Part shown: positions 43,252 to 52,070 of the stretch, piece by piece
Layout: each line of letters begins with the position of its first letter
Position numbering within the stretch: the first letter of the stretch is position 1
Assembly: GCF_000022205.1 (NCBI RefSeq)
Contig: NC_012029.1
Location: 1,798,001-1,862,000 of the forward strand
Length of the DNA stretch: 64,000 nt
Reading direction: 5' to 3'
Source: Halorubrum lacusprofundi ATCC 49239
GTDB taxonomy: Archaea; Halobacteriota; Halobacteria; Halobacteriales; Haloferacaceae
Translations under genes and position numbers: made by a program
Notes under the pieces: generated by a model
Database searches by the model: none
What the model saw: only the letters and a program-made list of their open reading frames with translations
What the model was told of the DNA's origin: nothing

Positions 43252-44289
43252 ATGAACGAAGCGGACGTACGGGAGCGGCTCGTGGACGTGCGGGACCCCG
43301 ACCTCGGCGACGACATCGTCTCGCTCGGGCTGGTGAACGACGTCGAGGTGGACGACGATGAGATCCGCATCTCGCTCGCGCTCGGTGCCCCGTTTTCGCC
43401 GCACGAATCGGCGATCGCCGACGATGTCCGAGCGGCGCTTGCCGACACCGGGCTCGACGTGGAGCTGTCGGCGTCGATCCCGGACGATCTGGAGCCGGAC
43501 GAGCAGGTGCTCCCCGGGGTGAAGAACGTAATCGCGGTCGCCTCAGGGAAGGGCGGCGTCGGCAAGTCGACGATGGCCGTCAACATTGCGGCCGGGCTCT
43601 CGGCGCTTGGCGCGCGCGTCGGGTTGTTCGACGCCGACGTGTACGGGCCGAACGTCCCGCGGATGGTGTCGGCGGAGGAGCGCCCGCAGACCGACGGCGA
43701 GACGATCGTCCCGCCCGAGCGCTTCGGCGTGAAACTGATGAGTATGGACTTTCTCACCGGCGAGGACGACCCCGTCATCTGGCGGGGACCGATGGTCCAC
43801 AAGATAATCACCCAGCTCGTCGAGGACGTGGAGTGGGGCGAGCTCGACTACCTCGTAATGGACCTGCCGCCGGGGACCGGCGACACCCAGCTCACGATCC
43901 TCCAGACGCTCCCGCTGACGGGCGCCGTGATCGTCACCACGCCGCAGGAGGTTGCGCTCGACGACGCGGTGAAGGGCCTCCGGATGTTCGGTAAACACGA
44001 CACGAACGTGCTCGGGATCGCCGAGAACATGGCGGGCTTCCGGTGTCCGGACTGCGGCGGCTTCCACGAGATATTTGGCTCCGGCGGCGGGAAAGCGTTG
44101 GCGCAGGAACACGATCTTCCCTTCTTGGGCGGTGTCCCGCTCGACCCCGCGGTCCGGACCGGCGGCGACGACGGCGAGCCGGTCGTCTTAGAGGAGGGTG
44201 AGACCGCGGACGCGTTCCGGGTGATCGTGGAGAACGTCGCGAACAACGCCGGAGTCGTGCGCCGTCGCGGGGTGAGCGAGGGGCGATGA
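43252..44289 (+). CDS. Mrp/NBP35 family Fe-S carrier ATPase
   Basis: Encodes 345 residues. The N-terminal 80 or so are an MIP18/DUF59 domain (VRDPDLGDDIVSLGLVNDV). The ATPase domain has a deviant Walker A (SGKGGVGKSTMAVN), FDADVYGPNVPR and LVMDLPPGTGDTQLT. A CPDCGG pair near residue 265 may hold a bridging Fe-S cluster. This family delivers Fe-S clusters to client proteins. The DUF59-ApbC fusion is the full-length archaeal form. It overlaps the next small gene (ATGA). Confidence 0.92.
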   Translation: MNEADVRERLVDVRDPDLGDDIVSLGLVNDVEVDDDEIRISLALGAPFSPHESAIADDVRAALADTGLDVELSASIPDDLEPDEQVLPGVKNVIAVASGKGGVGKSTMAVNIAAGLSALGARVGLFDADVYGPNVPRMVSAEERPQTDGETIVPPERFGVKLMSMDFLTGEDDPVIWRGPMVHKIITQLVEDVEWGELDYLVMDLPPGTGDTQLTILQTLPLTGAVIVTTPQEVALDDAVKGLRMFGKHDTNVLGIAENMAGFRCPDCGGFHEIFGSGGGKALAQEHDLPFLGGVPLDPAVRTGGDDGEPVVLEEGETADAFRVIVENVANNAGVVRRRGVSEGR

Positions 44290-44624
44290 GCGGGGAGCGA
44301 AGCGAGTCGGACGGCGGGGAGGGAGCGGGTAGTGAAGGCGACGAGCCTGACGCCCTCGACGCCGCCGGCATCGATCCAGTCGTACCCGAGTCGGCCGCTG
44401 ACGCGGCGGACGAGGCGTTCGCCGAGGATGACGAGGTCCGCGCGTTCCTCCGCGAGATAGCCGGGGACGTGTGGGGTGACAGCTCCGAGAGCAAGCAGCT
44501 CTCGGCGATCCTCTACCGCGTGTCGGACCTCTACGACCCCGACGAGCAGACCTCTCCCGAGGAGATCTATCTGAACGTCCGGCACATCATGCGGATCAAA
44601 GCGCAGGGCGGGATCGAGCGGTAA
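44286..44624 (+). CDS. Hypothetical acidic protein after Mrp
   Basis: Encodes 112 residues. The first 50 are low-complexity acidic (Ser/Gly/Glu/Asp/Ala); the rest is helical, with VRAFLREIAGDVWGDSSESKQLSAIL and LNVRHIMRIKAQGGIER. No known motif. The ATGA overlap with the Mrp gene suggests coupled translation and a possible role in Fe-S or a related process, by position only. Confidence 0.65.
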   Translation: MSGERSESDGGEGAGSEGDEPDALDAAGIDPVVPESAADAADEAFAEDDEVRAFLREIAGDVWGDSSESKQLSAILYRVSDLYDPDEQTSPEEIYLNVRHIMRIKAQGGIER

Positions 44625-44652
44625 TACGGGATCGTTTCTGCCAGCAGTGTGG

Positions 44653-44858
44653 CGAACCACTCCAAAGCCCCACCCCGACCGCACCGCAGCCTCACACTCC
44701 CCAACCTCGCGGTTCGCGCTCTTCGAGCGCTCACCGCGTCCAGCGAGAATCGAAGATTCTCTGGCAGCCGGCGCGTAGCGCCGGCGACCTCGCACGCGTT
44801 CCTCGTGGCCGCCGATGGCGGCCACTCGGAGGCGCGCGCCACCGCAGTTTGTTTATAA
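44653..44858 (+). repeat. Hairpin-rich dispersed repeat, copy 2
   Basis: About 206 bases that start CGAACCACTCCAAAGCCCC and end GCGCGCGCCACCGCAGTTTGTTTATAA-like, sharing these ends and a middle CTCACACTCCCCAACCTCG box with copy 1 at 20293-20562. Between the boxes lie other hairpins: GCGCT/AGCGC, AGAATC/GATTCT, GCCGGCGC-GTA-GCGCCGGC and GTGGCCGCC-GAT-GGCGGCCAC. No ORF in it is credible. It sits between the Mrp operon and a convergent lipoprotein pseudogene. Confidence 0.6.
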
Positions 44859-44892
44859 ACCGGTGAGTCTGATTTCGGTGTCGATCGGTGAG

Positions 44893-45274
44893 TCACACCG
44901 CCTCTTCTAACACTGTCTCGTCGCCGTGGCGGACTTCGACGCGTTCCGGAACGGCCGCCTCCGTGAATTCGACGGCGATATCGTAGGGATGCGTTTGGCC
45001 GATATCGGAGCACGGGCCGCCGTCCCAGTCGGGATCGTCCTGGGTGGTCAGCCGGAGCAGTAGGCGGTCGGCGTCGAGGTCGGCCTCGATCAGGTCGACG
45101 CGGTAACAGTCCCGCGAGCCGTCGAGCAGCCGTCCCCTGACGGTGACGCGCGGCGGAGGGTTACCTCGGCGCCGTCGACGGTTTCGGGAATCTCGCCCCA
45201 CAGCGGGGTCGGACAGCCGGCGAGCGAAGCGGTCGAGACGGCGCCGCGGTCGCGAGGAGGGCTCTGCGGCGCAT
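44893..45274 (-). pseudogene. Small lipoprotein gene with two frameshifts
   Basis: Reading down the minus strand from ATG 45274, the start [11 protein letters not shown], a lipobox stretch VSTASLAGC followed by [17 protein letters not shown], and a C-terminal part ([19 protein letters not shown] to VLEEAV) lie in three frames. One missing base near 45242-45245 and another near 45150-45152 rejoin them into a Sec/Tat-type lipoprotein of about 125 residues. Both errors are in GC repeats. It is either decayed or the assembly has two base deletions. The mature part has no recognised domain. Confidence 0.6.
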
Positions 45275-45370
45275 GGTGGAGAGCCGCCCGGCGGCCGAGT
45301 AAACTTTGTGACGGGTGGTATCTCACCGATCGATCGTTTCATACTGATAGCACGTCTCACGGTAACACAC

Positions 45371-46492
45371 ATGAGTGACGACCGGATTCCCGTGACCGTT
45401 CTCAGCGGGTACCTCGGCGCCGGGAAGACGACGATGGTGAACCACCTGCTCGCGAACCCCGGCGACAGGCGGATCGCCGTCATCCTGAACGACATGGGCG
45501 AGGTGAACGTCGACGCCGAGCTGGTCGCGCGAGAGAACGATGAGGAGGGGATCGTCGACCTCTCGAACGGCTGCATCTGCTGTCGGCTGCAGGACGACCT
45601 GCTGAGCGAGGCCGCGACGCTCGCGGAGTCCCGCGAGTTCGACTACCTCCTCGTGGAGTCGTCGGGCATCTCCGAGCCGATCCCGATCGCGCGGGCGTTC
45701 ACGGAGGGGACCGAGGACTCCGATATCGACCCGACCGAGCGCTTCCGGCTCGACACGATGGTCACCGTCCTCGACACCTACGGCTTCTGGAAGGAGTTCG
45801 ACGCCGGTGAGAACCTGCCGGGCGACGGGGAGTCGACCGAGGACCGCCCCCTCGCGGACGTGCTCGTCGAGGGGATCGAGTTCTGCGACGTGCTCGTGAT
45901 GAACAAGACGGATATGGTTCCCGACGACGTGCTCGATGAGATCGAGTCGGTCGCCGAGCGGCTCGGCCCGCGGGCGAAGCGGATCCGGACGAGCTACTCC
46001 GAGGTCAACCCTGACGAGGTGCTCGACACCGGACGGTTCGACTTCGAGACGGCCACGCGGTCGCCGGGGTGGAAGCGCGAGATTGCGGAAAGCGAGGGCG
46101 AACACGGTCACGAGCCAGCAGCCGGCCAGCACGAACACGATCACGCCGAGGGCGCCGCCGCGGCCCACGGCGTCGACTCGTTCGTCTACCGCTCGGCCGA
46201 CGCCCTCGATCCCGAGTCGTTCGCGAACTGGCTCCACGACTGGGACGGCGCGATTGTGCGGGCGAAGGGTGTCGCCAACGTCGCGGGGACGGACGAGGTC
46301 ATCGGCGTGAGTCAGGCCGGTCCCTCGGTGCAGGCGGGACCGATCGGCGAGTGGGGGCCCGACGACGACCGCCGCACGCGACTCGTGTTCATCGGCAGCG
46401 AGATGGACGAAGCGCGGATCCGCGGAGAGCTCGACGAACTGGCGGCGTCGAACCCTGAATCGGTCGAGAACGCGGACGCGTTCCCGCTCTGA
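45371..46492 (+). CDS. CobW/COG0523 family GTPase (metal chaperone)
   Basis: Encodes 373 residues. Motifs in order: [20 protein letters not shown] (P-loop), [12 protein letters not shown] (CxCC metal-binding), [14 protein letters not shown], and VMNKTDMVP (NKxD). A His-rich stretch ([17 protein letters not shown]) sits before the C-terminal domain. The COG0523 group delivers zinc, cobalt or nickel to client enzymes, powered by GTP. ATG 45371 is taken as the start; a longer frame from 45143 reads through the lipoprotein region antisense. Metal identity is not shown. Confidence 0.9.
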   Translation: MSDDRIPVTVLSGYLGAGKTTMVNHLLANPGDRRIAVILNDMGEVNVDAELVARENDEEGIVDLSNGCICCRLQDDLLSEAATLAESREFDYLLVESSGISEPIPIARAFTEGTEDSDIDPTERFRLDTMVTVLDTYGFWKEFDAGENLPGDGESTEDRPLADVLVEGIEFCDVLVMNKTDMVPDDVLDEIESVAERLGPRAKRIRTSYSEVNPDEVLDTGRFDFETATRSPGWKREIAESEGEHGHEPAAGQHEHDHAEGAAAAHGVDSFVYRSADALDPESFANWLHDWDGAIVRAKGVANVAGTDEVIGVSQAGPSVQAGPIGEWGPDDDRRTRLVFIGSEMDEARIRGELDELAASNPESVENADAFPL

Positions 46493-46516
46493 ATCGGCTC
46501 GGTCGACCGGTCCGAG

Positions 46517-46669
46517 TCAGATTCCCAGTTCCGCCTGCAGGTCGTCCCAGTCCTCGTGGAATCCGTGGGTGGACTCCGTCTCGGCGCCGACCGCCGACTG
46601 GTAGATGTCGTCGTACTTCAGCAGCTCACCCCAGCCGTCGTGGAACGCCCAGTTGCAGTACTTACACAT
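46517..46669 (-). CDS. Tiny CxxC protein, 50 residues
   Basis: Encodes MCKYCNWAFHDGWGELLKYD, then a short acidic C-terminal part ending DLQAELGI. One CKYC pair plus two His (FHDGW, GFHEDW) may bind zinc. ATG 46669 is used; ATG 46696 would add nine residues. The peptide is real-looking in codon use but has no known family. It is convergent with the CobW-like GTPase gene. Confidence 0.5.
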   Translation of the reverse strand: MCKYCNWAFHDGWGELLKYDDIYQSAVGAETESTHGFHEDWDDLQAELGI

Positions 46670-46834
46670 ACGGGCTGCAACGCGCGGGACGGACATACCG
46701 GTTTCGGCGGTACAGGCGCGAGTGGGCGTCTCGAGGTCGTCGACGGGTCCGATCCTCCGCGGGCGCCGACAGAGTGAACTCCGCTCGTGACGTACGAGAC
46801 CCATCAACCGCGGATCGGTCGTGGCGAGACACTC

Positions 46835-47002
46835 ATGGTTACATACAGGCGCGGCGGACACGTTCAGAGCGGCGACGATGCGGTCGAGCGGGGCTGCGAC
46901 CACTGCGGCTGGCACTGTGTCGCCGATGGGTATCCCGAGCTGATCGGGCGGTACCAGTCTCACCTCCGAGACGAACACCCGAAGGCGTGGCTCCGGACCT
47001 GA
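46835..47002 (+). CDS. Tiny zinc-finger-like protein, 55 residues
   Basis: Encodes 55 residues with CDHCGWHC followed by RYQSHLRDEHPK, a C2H2-like arrangement of a CxxC pair and two late His. ATG 46835 is chosen; an earlier start at 46787 is possible. Such single zinc-finger proteins are numerous in haloarchaea and some are regulators or stability factors. Role here unknown. It lies back to back with the CxxC protein at 46517. Confidence 0.55.
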   Translation: MVTYRRGGHVQSGDDAVERGCDHCGWHCVADGYPELIGRYQSHLRDEHPKAWLRT

Positions 47003-47059
47003 CCGTCGGAGCGGGTCGAAAAAGTCGGAACAGCGAGGATGAAGGCGTAACGCGGCCAC

Positions 47060-48241
47060 TCAGGGTTCGAGCAGGACCTTCGTGACGCCCTCCTCGCGGG
47101 CGTCGAACGCCTCGTACATCTCCGGCGCCTCGTCGAGGTTGACGCGGTGGGAGACGACCCAACTCGGGTCGGCGCGCCCCTCGATGATCATGTCGCGGAG
47201 GTAGCGGTTGTACGACTTGACGTTACACTGGCCCGTACCGCACTTGAGTCCCTTCTCGAAGAACTTCCCGAAGTCGATTCCGAGTCGCCCCTGCGCGGCC
47301 ATGTCGTCCGGTGCGCCCGGGTCCTCCGGCACGTACAGGCCGGGGATACCGAGCTCGCCGGTCGGACGGACCACGCGAATGAGGCTGTTGATCACGACCG
47401 CCGGATTCTCCTTGGCTGGGTCGTACGAGTAGTCCTCGGATTCGGTGTCGACGTCCTCGGGGTCGGTCGCCTGATACCCGACCGCGTCGACGCCCTTGTC
47501 GACCATCCCGCCGTGTTCCTCGATGATCTGGTCGACCGGGTCGCCCTCGGAGAAGTCGATGGCGGTGGCGTCGCAGTTCTCCTCGGCCAGTTCCAGCCGG
47601 CTCGGGACCTGGTCGACGACGTATATCTCTGCCGCGCCCTTGATCTTCGCGCTGTACGCCGCCATCAGTCCGACCGGGCCGGCCCCGAAGATGGCCACCG
47701 ACTCGCCCGGCTGGAGGTTCGCCAGTTCCGTGCCGTGCCAGCCGGTCGGGAAGATGTCCGCGAGCAGTGAGAACGCGTCCTCGTGCTCGTCGCCCTCCGG
47801 GAGTTTCAGGGCGTTGTGGTCGGCGTACGGCACGCGAAGCTTCTCCGCCTGTCCGCCCGGATACGGCCCCATGGCGACGTAGCCGTAGGCGCCGCCCGCG
47901 AAGCCGGGGTTGACGTTGGTACAGAAACCGGTGTATCCCTCTTCGCAGTTCTGACAGAACCCACAGGAGACGTTAAACGGCATCACAACCCGGTCACCTT
48001 CCTCTAGCGTCGAGACGGCCTCACCGACTTCGCTCACGATCCCCATATTCTCGTGGCCGAACACGATTCCCTCCTCGGCCGCGGTTCGCCCCTCGTACAT
48101 GTGGAGGTCGGAGCCACAGATACACGACGTCGTGATGTCGATCACGACGTCGTTCGGGTGTTCGATCTCCGGGTCATCTACCTCTTCGATAGCCACGTCG
48201 TACGGGCCTTGGTATACAACAGCTCTCATGGTTCGATCCAT
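47060..48241 (-). CDS. Glutathione-independent formaldehyde dehydrogenase-like enzyme
   Basis: Encodes 393 residues, longer than standard zinc alcohol dehydrogenases. Catalytic zinc region SCICGSDLHMYEG and GHENMGIV; structural zinc loop CGFCQNCEEGYTGFC; Rossmann motif FGAGPVGLMAAYSAKIKGA. Specific inserts (PDDMAAQGRLGIDFGKFFEKG, CNVKSYNRYL) match the formaldehyde dehydrogenase branch that keeps NAD bound and needs no glutathione. It probably oxidises aldehydes. The start at 48241 gives MDRTMRAVVYQGP; ATG 48229 is also possible. An AT-rich region lies upstream. Confidence 0.87.
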   Translation of the reverse strand: MDRTMRAVVYQGPYDVAIEEVDDPEIEHPNDVVIDITTSCICGSDLHMYEGRTAAEEGIVFGHENMGIVSEVGEAVSTLEEGDRVVMPFNVSCGFCQNCEEGYTGFCTNVNPGFAGGAYGYVAMGPYPGGQAEKLRVPYADHNALKLPEGDEHEDAFSLLADIFPTGWHGTELANLQPGESVAIFGAGPVGLMAAYSAKIKGAAEIYVVDQVPSRLELAEENCDATAIDFSEGDPVDQIIEEHGGMVDKGVDAVGYQATDPEDVDTESEDYSYDPAKENPAVVINSLIRVVRPTGELGIPGLYVPEDPGAPDDMAAQGRLGIDFGKFFEKGLKCGTGQCNVKSYNRYLRDMIIEGRADPSWVVSHRVNLDEAPEMYEAFDAREEGVTKVLLEP

Positions 48242-48512
48242 GTAAATGATGGACGCCCAGTATTCTAAACGTTTTTACATTATATTATACTGTTAATAAA
48301 TTGAGTTACAATTCAATCACACGTCTCTCGTCAGGGACGCCTCGTCGATAACGAGAACGGAGCAGACGGAATCGCCGGCTGAGTCGTCGTCCAACGCGAC
48401 CGATCCGTCGAGGGCATCGACGTCACTGGAGGTGTCGACGCCGTCGCGGGTCGAGACGGAGGCGGTCCGACTTTCCGTAATGACTATCCCCGGTCCCGAT
48501 GAATCGGGAGGT
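48242..48512. other. AT-rich intergenic region
   Basis: No gene recognised. Bases 48265-48325 are strongly A/T-rich (for example GTTTTTACATTATATTATAC) and include an ATTGA/TCAAT inverted repeat (48300-48317). This is the likely promoter and control region of the divergent formaldehyde-dehydrogenase-like gene and possibly of the small gene at 48513. Confidence 0.5.
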
Positions 48513-48830
48513 ATGGACTGGCCACACGACCCCGATGGCGAACAGGGGAGCGAGGGCAGGCGGCAGTACGGGCACGCGGTGCTCGCGAAGAAGATCAACG
48601 AGGAGGAGGACTTCCCGCTGTCGGCCGCCGACTACGTCGAGCAGTACGGCGACCACCCGATCCGGATCGACTACGAGACGGTCGTCTCCGTCGAGGAGAT
48701 CTTCGGGGGCGTCGAGAAAGAGGAATTCGGGGACTTCGTCGAGTTCCACCAGGAACTCGGGCGCGCGATGCGCGAGAACGGCTACTGGTTCTACGAGGGT
48801 GCTGAGCAGTTCGTCGACGGTAGCGCGTAA
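48513..48830 (+). CDS. DUF5785-like small haloarchaeal protein
   Basis: Encodes 105 residues starting MDWPHDPDGEQGSEGRRQYG. It has a conserved YGDHPIRIDYETVVSVEEIF in the middle and FVEFHQELGRAMRENGYWFYEGAEQFV at the end. Family match (DUF5785) is from memory; no function is known. ATG 48513 is preferred to the longer frame because of the conserved MDWPHDPDGE start. It has no close operon neighbour, and its stop faces the split 5'-nucleotidase gene. Confidence 0.72.
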   Translation: MDWPHDPDGEQGSEGRRQYGHAVLAKKINEEEDFPLSAADYVEQYGDHPIRIDYETVVSVEEIFGGVEKEEFGDFVEFHQELGRAMRENGYWFYEGAEQFVDGSA

Positions 48831-49943
48831 GCGGGTTCTGTTCTCTCACCGCGCGGCTTCGACTGACCTCACTCACCGGCTCTCGCCGGTTATCTCTTCT
48901 CGATTCTGGATCTCGATCCGGCCTTCGATCCGGGGGTCGATCCCGTGTTCACGGGCGTAATCTGCGAGCACCTCGTACTGGATGTCGGCCTCGTCGACCC
49001 GGTGGCGCTGCGCGAGCGTCGGGAACTCGTGGTCGGAGTGGAGCAGGTACTCCGAGACGGCGACGGTGTAGTGTGCCTCGGGGTCGATCGGCTCGCCGCC
49101 GACAGTGGCCTCCAGAAGTCGCTCGCCGTCGGCGTCCCAGACGACCCGCGCGTTCGAGACGTGGCCGTGCCACCAGTCATCCTTTCCGAAGTCCACGTCC
49201 GGCGCAGCCATCTCGCGGAGCACGTCGCGCAGCTCCGCGCCGGTGACGGACGCGAGCGCCACGGGCTCCTCGAACGGAATGAGGCTGATCAGATCGGCCT
49301 TCGTCACGTCGCCGACCCACGGGTCGCCCTGTCGGAGGCCGCCCGCGTTCGACAGCCCCACGTCGGCGTCGAGTGCCCAGCAGAACGCGTCCGCGGCGAA
49401 GTTTCCGACGCGGCACTCTCCACCGTGGACGACCTCACCGGTCCGCTCGATCGGCTCGTCGACGCGATCGACGACCTCGTCGAGGTCGGCGGCAGCCATC
49501 CGCTCTTCGAGGGCAGCTTCGAGCCCGGCGATCGGCTCGACGCCGTCAGGCTCGTGGAGGGTCGCGGTGGGGACGGCGTCCTCGCCGTCGTCCCTCTCCC
49601 CGGCGTCCCCCGCCCCGCCGAGGTCGACCTCGACGACGGTCTCGCCGTTGACTCCGGGGCGGACCAGCAGGGTGTCGGCCACGCACTCGTTGCGCGGGCT
49701 GTGGATGTGACCGCCGAGGATCACATCCACGTCCAGTTCGCGGGCGAGGTCGTCGTCGCCCGCGCCGAGGTGCGAGAGGACGACGGCGTGATCGAGGCCG
49801 TCGCCGTTCTCGGCGACCTCGGCGCGCATCTCGGCGAGCGCGTCACTCGCGGCGGCGACGGGGTCGTCGAACGTGAGGTCGGCGGCCATCGGGTTTAGAG
49901 AGTCGGTCGCGGGGTCGGTGACGCCGACGAACCCGATAGTCGT

Positions 49944-51397
49944 TACTTCCCGAACGAGTCGAGAGGGTGCTGCCTGAACGCCACAAAATAGTCACTTTCT
50001 GTATAATTTGACGGTCAGTCTCGGCTGCTCCCACGAAGTAGATCGAGGAAGTTCCAATTCACCGCTTTGGACAGACGATGTTACCCGGATTTCGACGGTA
50101 TCTGCCGAAAGCTGTCGCTCACCGCCAACTGACAGGCCGTGGGCTGACCCCGGTCAGCCCGCGGCCGTTGCCTGTGATGCTGGCACTCCAACCCCGTTCG
50201 CTTTGATCTTCCACCGGCGGCGTAACTCCTCTTCCAGCTCATGACGAATCCAGTCACAGAACGTCTTGAACGTGAACTCCTCGGGCAGGTCGCGCCCGCC
50301 CCGCCGTGGGCGGGCGACGACCGCCCACCGTAGCACCAGCCACAGGTTCTCCAGCAATGCCGCGACCAACATGATGGCAAACCGCACGACGGGATCACGC
50401 GTCGTCGTGATCCCGCGTGCTTGCCGAAGTAAGCGATAGGTCGTTTCGATGCCTGAACGCTTCCTGTAGCGGTGTTCGACCTGCTTCGCTGAGCGATCAG
50501 TAACGCCACACGCCACGTAGCCACGAACGACCTCGCCGTGCTTGCCTCGATCTCCGTTCTGGTAGGAGACAGCGACCGCGAGCGGGAAGCGCAGTTCCCG
50601 CTCGCTGTCCTTGTACATGCGATAGGTCGTCATGTACGACTTGTGAGTTTCGAGTTTGTCCTTCATGCGCTCGCCCTTCTTGGGCACGTGAACGACCGTT
50701 GGGGCGATATCACGAGCGCGGCGGATGACGCGCTCGTTGTAGAATCCGCTGTCGGCAAGCAAGAGATCGATCTCGAAGGGATAGTTTTCGACGCGGGCGA
50801 GCACGCGCTCGACCGCGTCAGCCTCATCTTCGTCACTGCGGACGTAAGTCATCGCCAGCGTCACCGGCTTCCCGTTCGAGACGACGTACGCCGTGCAGTA
50901 GCGGTGGCAGGTCGTAGTCCCGTCCTTAGGAGCCATCGAACAGAGTTCGCCTTTCTCAGCATGGTGCTCGCCGTGGTAGGGATTGTCGATGAAGTCGATG
51001 GAGACGGTTCTCGACCGGTCAGGGTCGAAAATCGTCATGGCGAGCCGTGCGAGCAGAAGGTTGGCAACGACCTCAAGCCACTGACGGTTGAGTGTGTGGA
51101 GCCACCTCAAGACAGTGTCGTCACACGGCGTTCCCTCGGTATCGTTGCAGGTGTCCCAAATCGAGTTCTGGTTAGTGCAGGCTAGGATGACGACGAGCCA
51201 GATGTCGCCGGGGTCGAGGGGGCTCCCCTCGACACCCGGCAACGGGAGTGGCGTAATGACCTCTTCCGCTACGTCTTTGACATCCGACGCCGAAAGGTAC
51301 TCGTCTGGATCAGGTATGGTGAACACATCCAGATCCAGACACTTTCTTGTGGTTAATTTAGCGATTCAATTCAGCTGATTACGCTGCTTGGGAAGTA
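49944..51397 (-). mobile_element. Insertion sequence, about 1.45 kb, ISH3-like
   Basis: The element lies between directly repeated CCGATAGT (49933-49940 and 51398-51405). Its ends are inverted TACTTCCC (49944) and GGGAAGTA (51390-51397). The left end has three extra bases (CGT), so the duplication may be 8 bases, or 11 with two mismatches. One transposase gene of 390 codons is carried. Size and transposase style suggest the haloarchaeal ISH3 group, though typical ISH3 duplications are shorter; the family call is tentative. Confidence 0.8.
50154..51326 (-). CDS. IS transposase (DDE type, ISH3-like)
   Basis: Encodes 390 residues. A catalytic DDE core can be read as SIDFIDNPYHGEH (first D), EIDLLLADSGFYNERV (second D) and RYRKRSGIETTYRLLRQA (the E in a Y-(R)-x-x-x-R-x-x-x-E pattern). 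The protein appears complete, with no frameshift, so the element may still move. The C-terminal stretch is basic. It is the only gene of the element. GC content and codon use are a little lower than in neighbours. Confidence 0.85.
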   Translation of the reverse strand: MFTIPDPDEYLSASDVKDVAEEVITPLPLPGVEGSPLDPGDIWLVVILACTNQNSIWDTCNDTEGTPCDDTVLRWLHTLNRQWLEVVANLLLARLAMTIFDPDRSRTVSIDFIDNPYHGEHHAEKGELCSMAPKDGTTTCHRYCTAYVVSNGKPVTLAMTYVRSDEDEADAVERVLARVENYPFEIDLLLADSGFYNERVIRRARDIAPTVVHVPKKGERMKDKLETHKSYMTTYRMYKDSERELRFPLAVAVSYQNGDRGKHGEVVRGYVACGVTDRSAKQVEHRYRKRSGIETTYRLLRQARGITTTRDPVVRFAIMLVAALLENLWLVLRWAVVARPRRGGRDLPEEFTFKTFCDWIRHELEEELRRRWKIKANGVGVPASQATAAG

Positions 51398-51780
51398 CCG
51401 ATAGTTGCGCCGTCGATCCGGCGAACCGTCCACGGGACGACACCCTCGTCGCGGCCGAACGGGTCGCCGTTCTCGTCGCGGACGTTCGCGGAGACGAACG
51501 TCGCGGTCGCGTCGTCGACGAGCTCGCGAAGGGGATCCGGTCCGTAGTCGAACTCGTGGTTGCCGAACGTGTCGAGGAGGGTGTCGGTCGCGGCGTAGAA
51601 GTCGAGGACCTGCCGGCCGGTCGCGACCAGCGAGAGGACGCCCGGGGCGGTGGTGTCGCCGGTGGCGACGACGGCAGCGTCGGGGCCCGACAGCTCTCGG
51701 ATCCGGCCGGCGAGGCGGGCCGCTCGCTCGGGGGCGTCGAAGACGTTCTCGATATCGGAGTAGTGAACGAGACGGACCAT

Positions 51781-52070
51781 TCGATATGAGTGAGGAAGAG
51801 CGAGCGACGCTTAAAAAGCGCGGAGTTCGGGCAGTACTCTGGCGTCGAGACGCTGCGCAGCCGCTCGGGAGAACCGCTGCGAACGCCGTGGCTAAAGCGG
51901 GTCCTTCCCCGTGAGCCCCGCTCGCACACGCGCAGGTCATTGAAAGCGCTTTTATGGATGTCCGGACTAGGTCGCTTCACAGCCTCTGTGGGGTTGATGA
52001 TGTGCCGTTCCGATAGGGACCGACCACGGGACGGACACGCGAGCCCGCACGGAGGATAGGTGAACAACAT
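51781..52070 (+). other. Leader region of the L7Ae operon
   Basis: No gene supported. A TTTTAT TATA element near 51950 would start a transcript about 90 bases before the L7Ae ATG. The leader contains TGATGA (51995-52000), which looks like a box C/kink-turn half, and a GGTGA ribosome-binding site 7-8 bases before the ATG. Archaeal L7Ae proteins can bind kink-turns in their own leaders; the partner strand here is not clear. Confidence 0.4.

Larger units (their letters stand above)
48873..51780 (-). pseudogene. 5'-nucleotidase/UshA-type gene split by an IS
   Basis: The 5' part (51780 down to 51398) encodes MVRLVHYSDIENVFDAP and GNHEFDYGPDPLREL. The 3' part (49932 down to 48873) encodes VLSHLGAGDDDLAREL, the GGHIHSP metal motif and the 5'-nucleotidase C-terminal domain (VGLSNAGGLRQGDPW). 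Joining the parts across the insertion, with one copy of the 8-base duplication, restores a single 480-residue metallophosphatase/5'-nucleotidase frame. No signal peptide is obvious. The insertion almost certainly destroys function: the 5' frame ends a few residues into the IS. Confidence 0.85.

Noticed and set aside
45143-45370. N-terminal extension of the CobW-like gene from 45143
   Set aside because: The extra part is Arg-rich antisense of the lipoprotein pseudogene; the canonical P-loop start fits ATG 45371.
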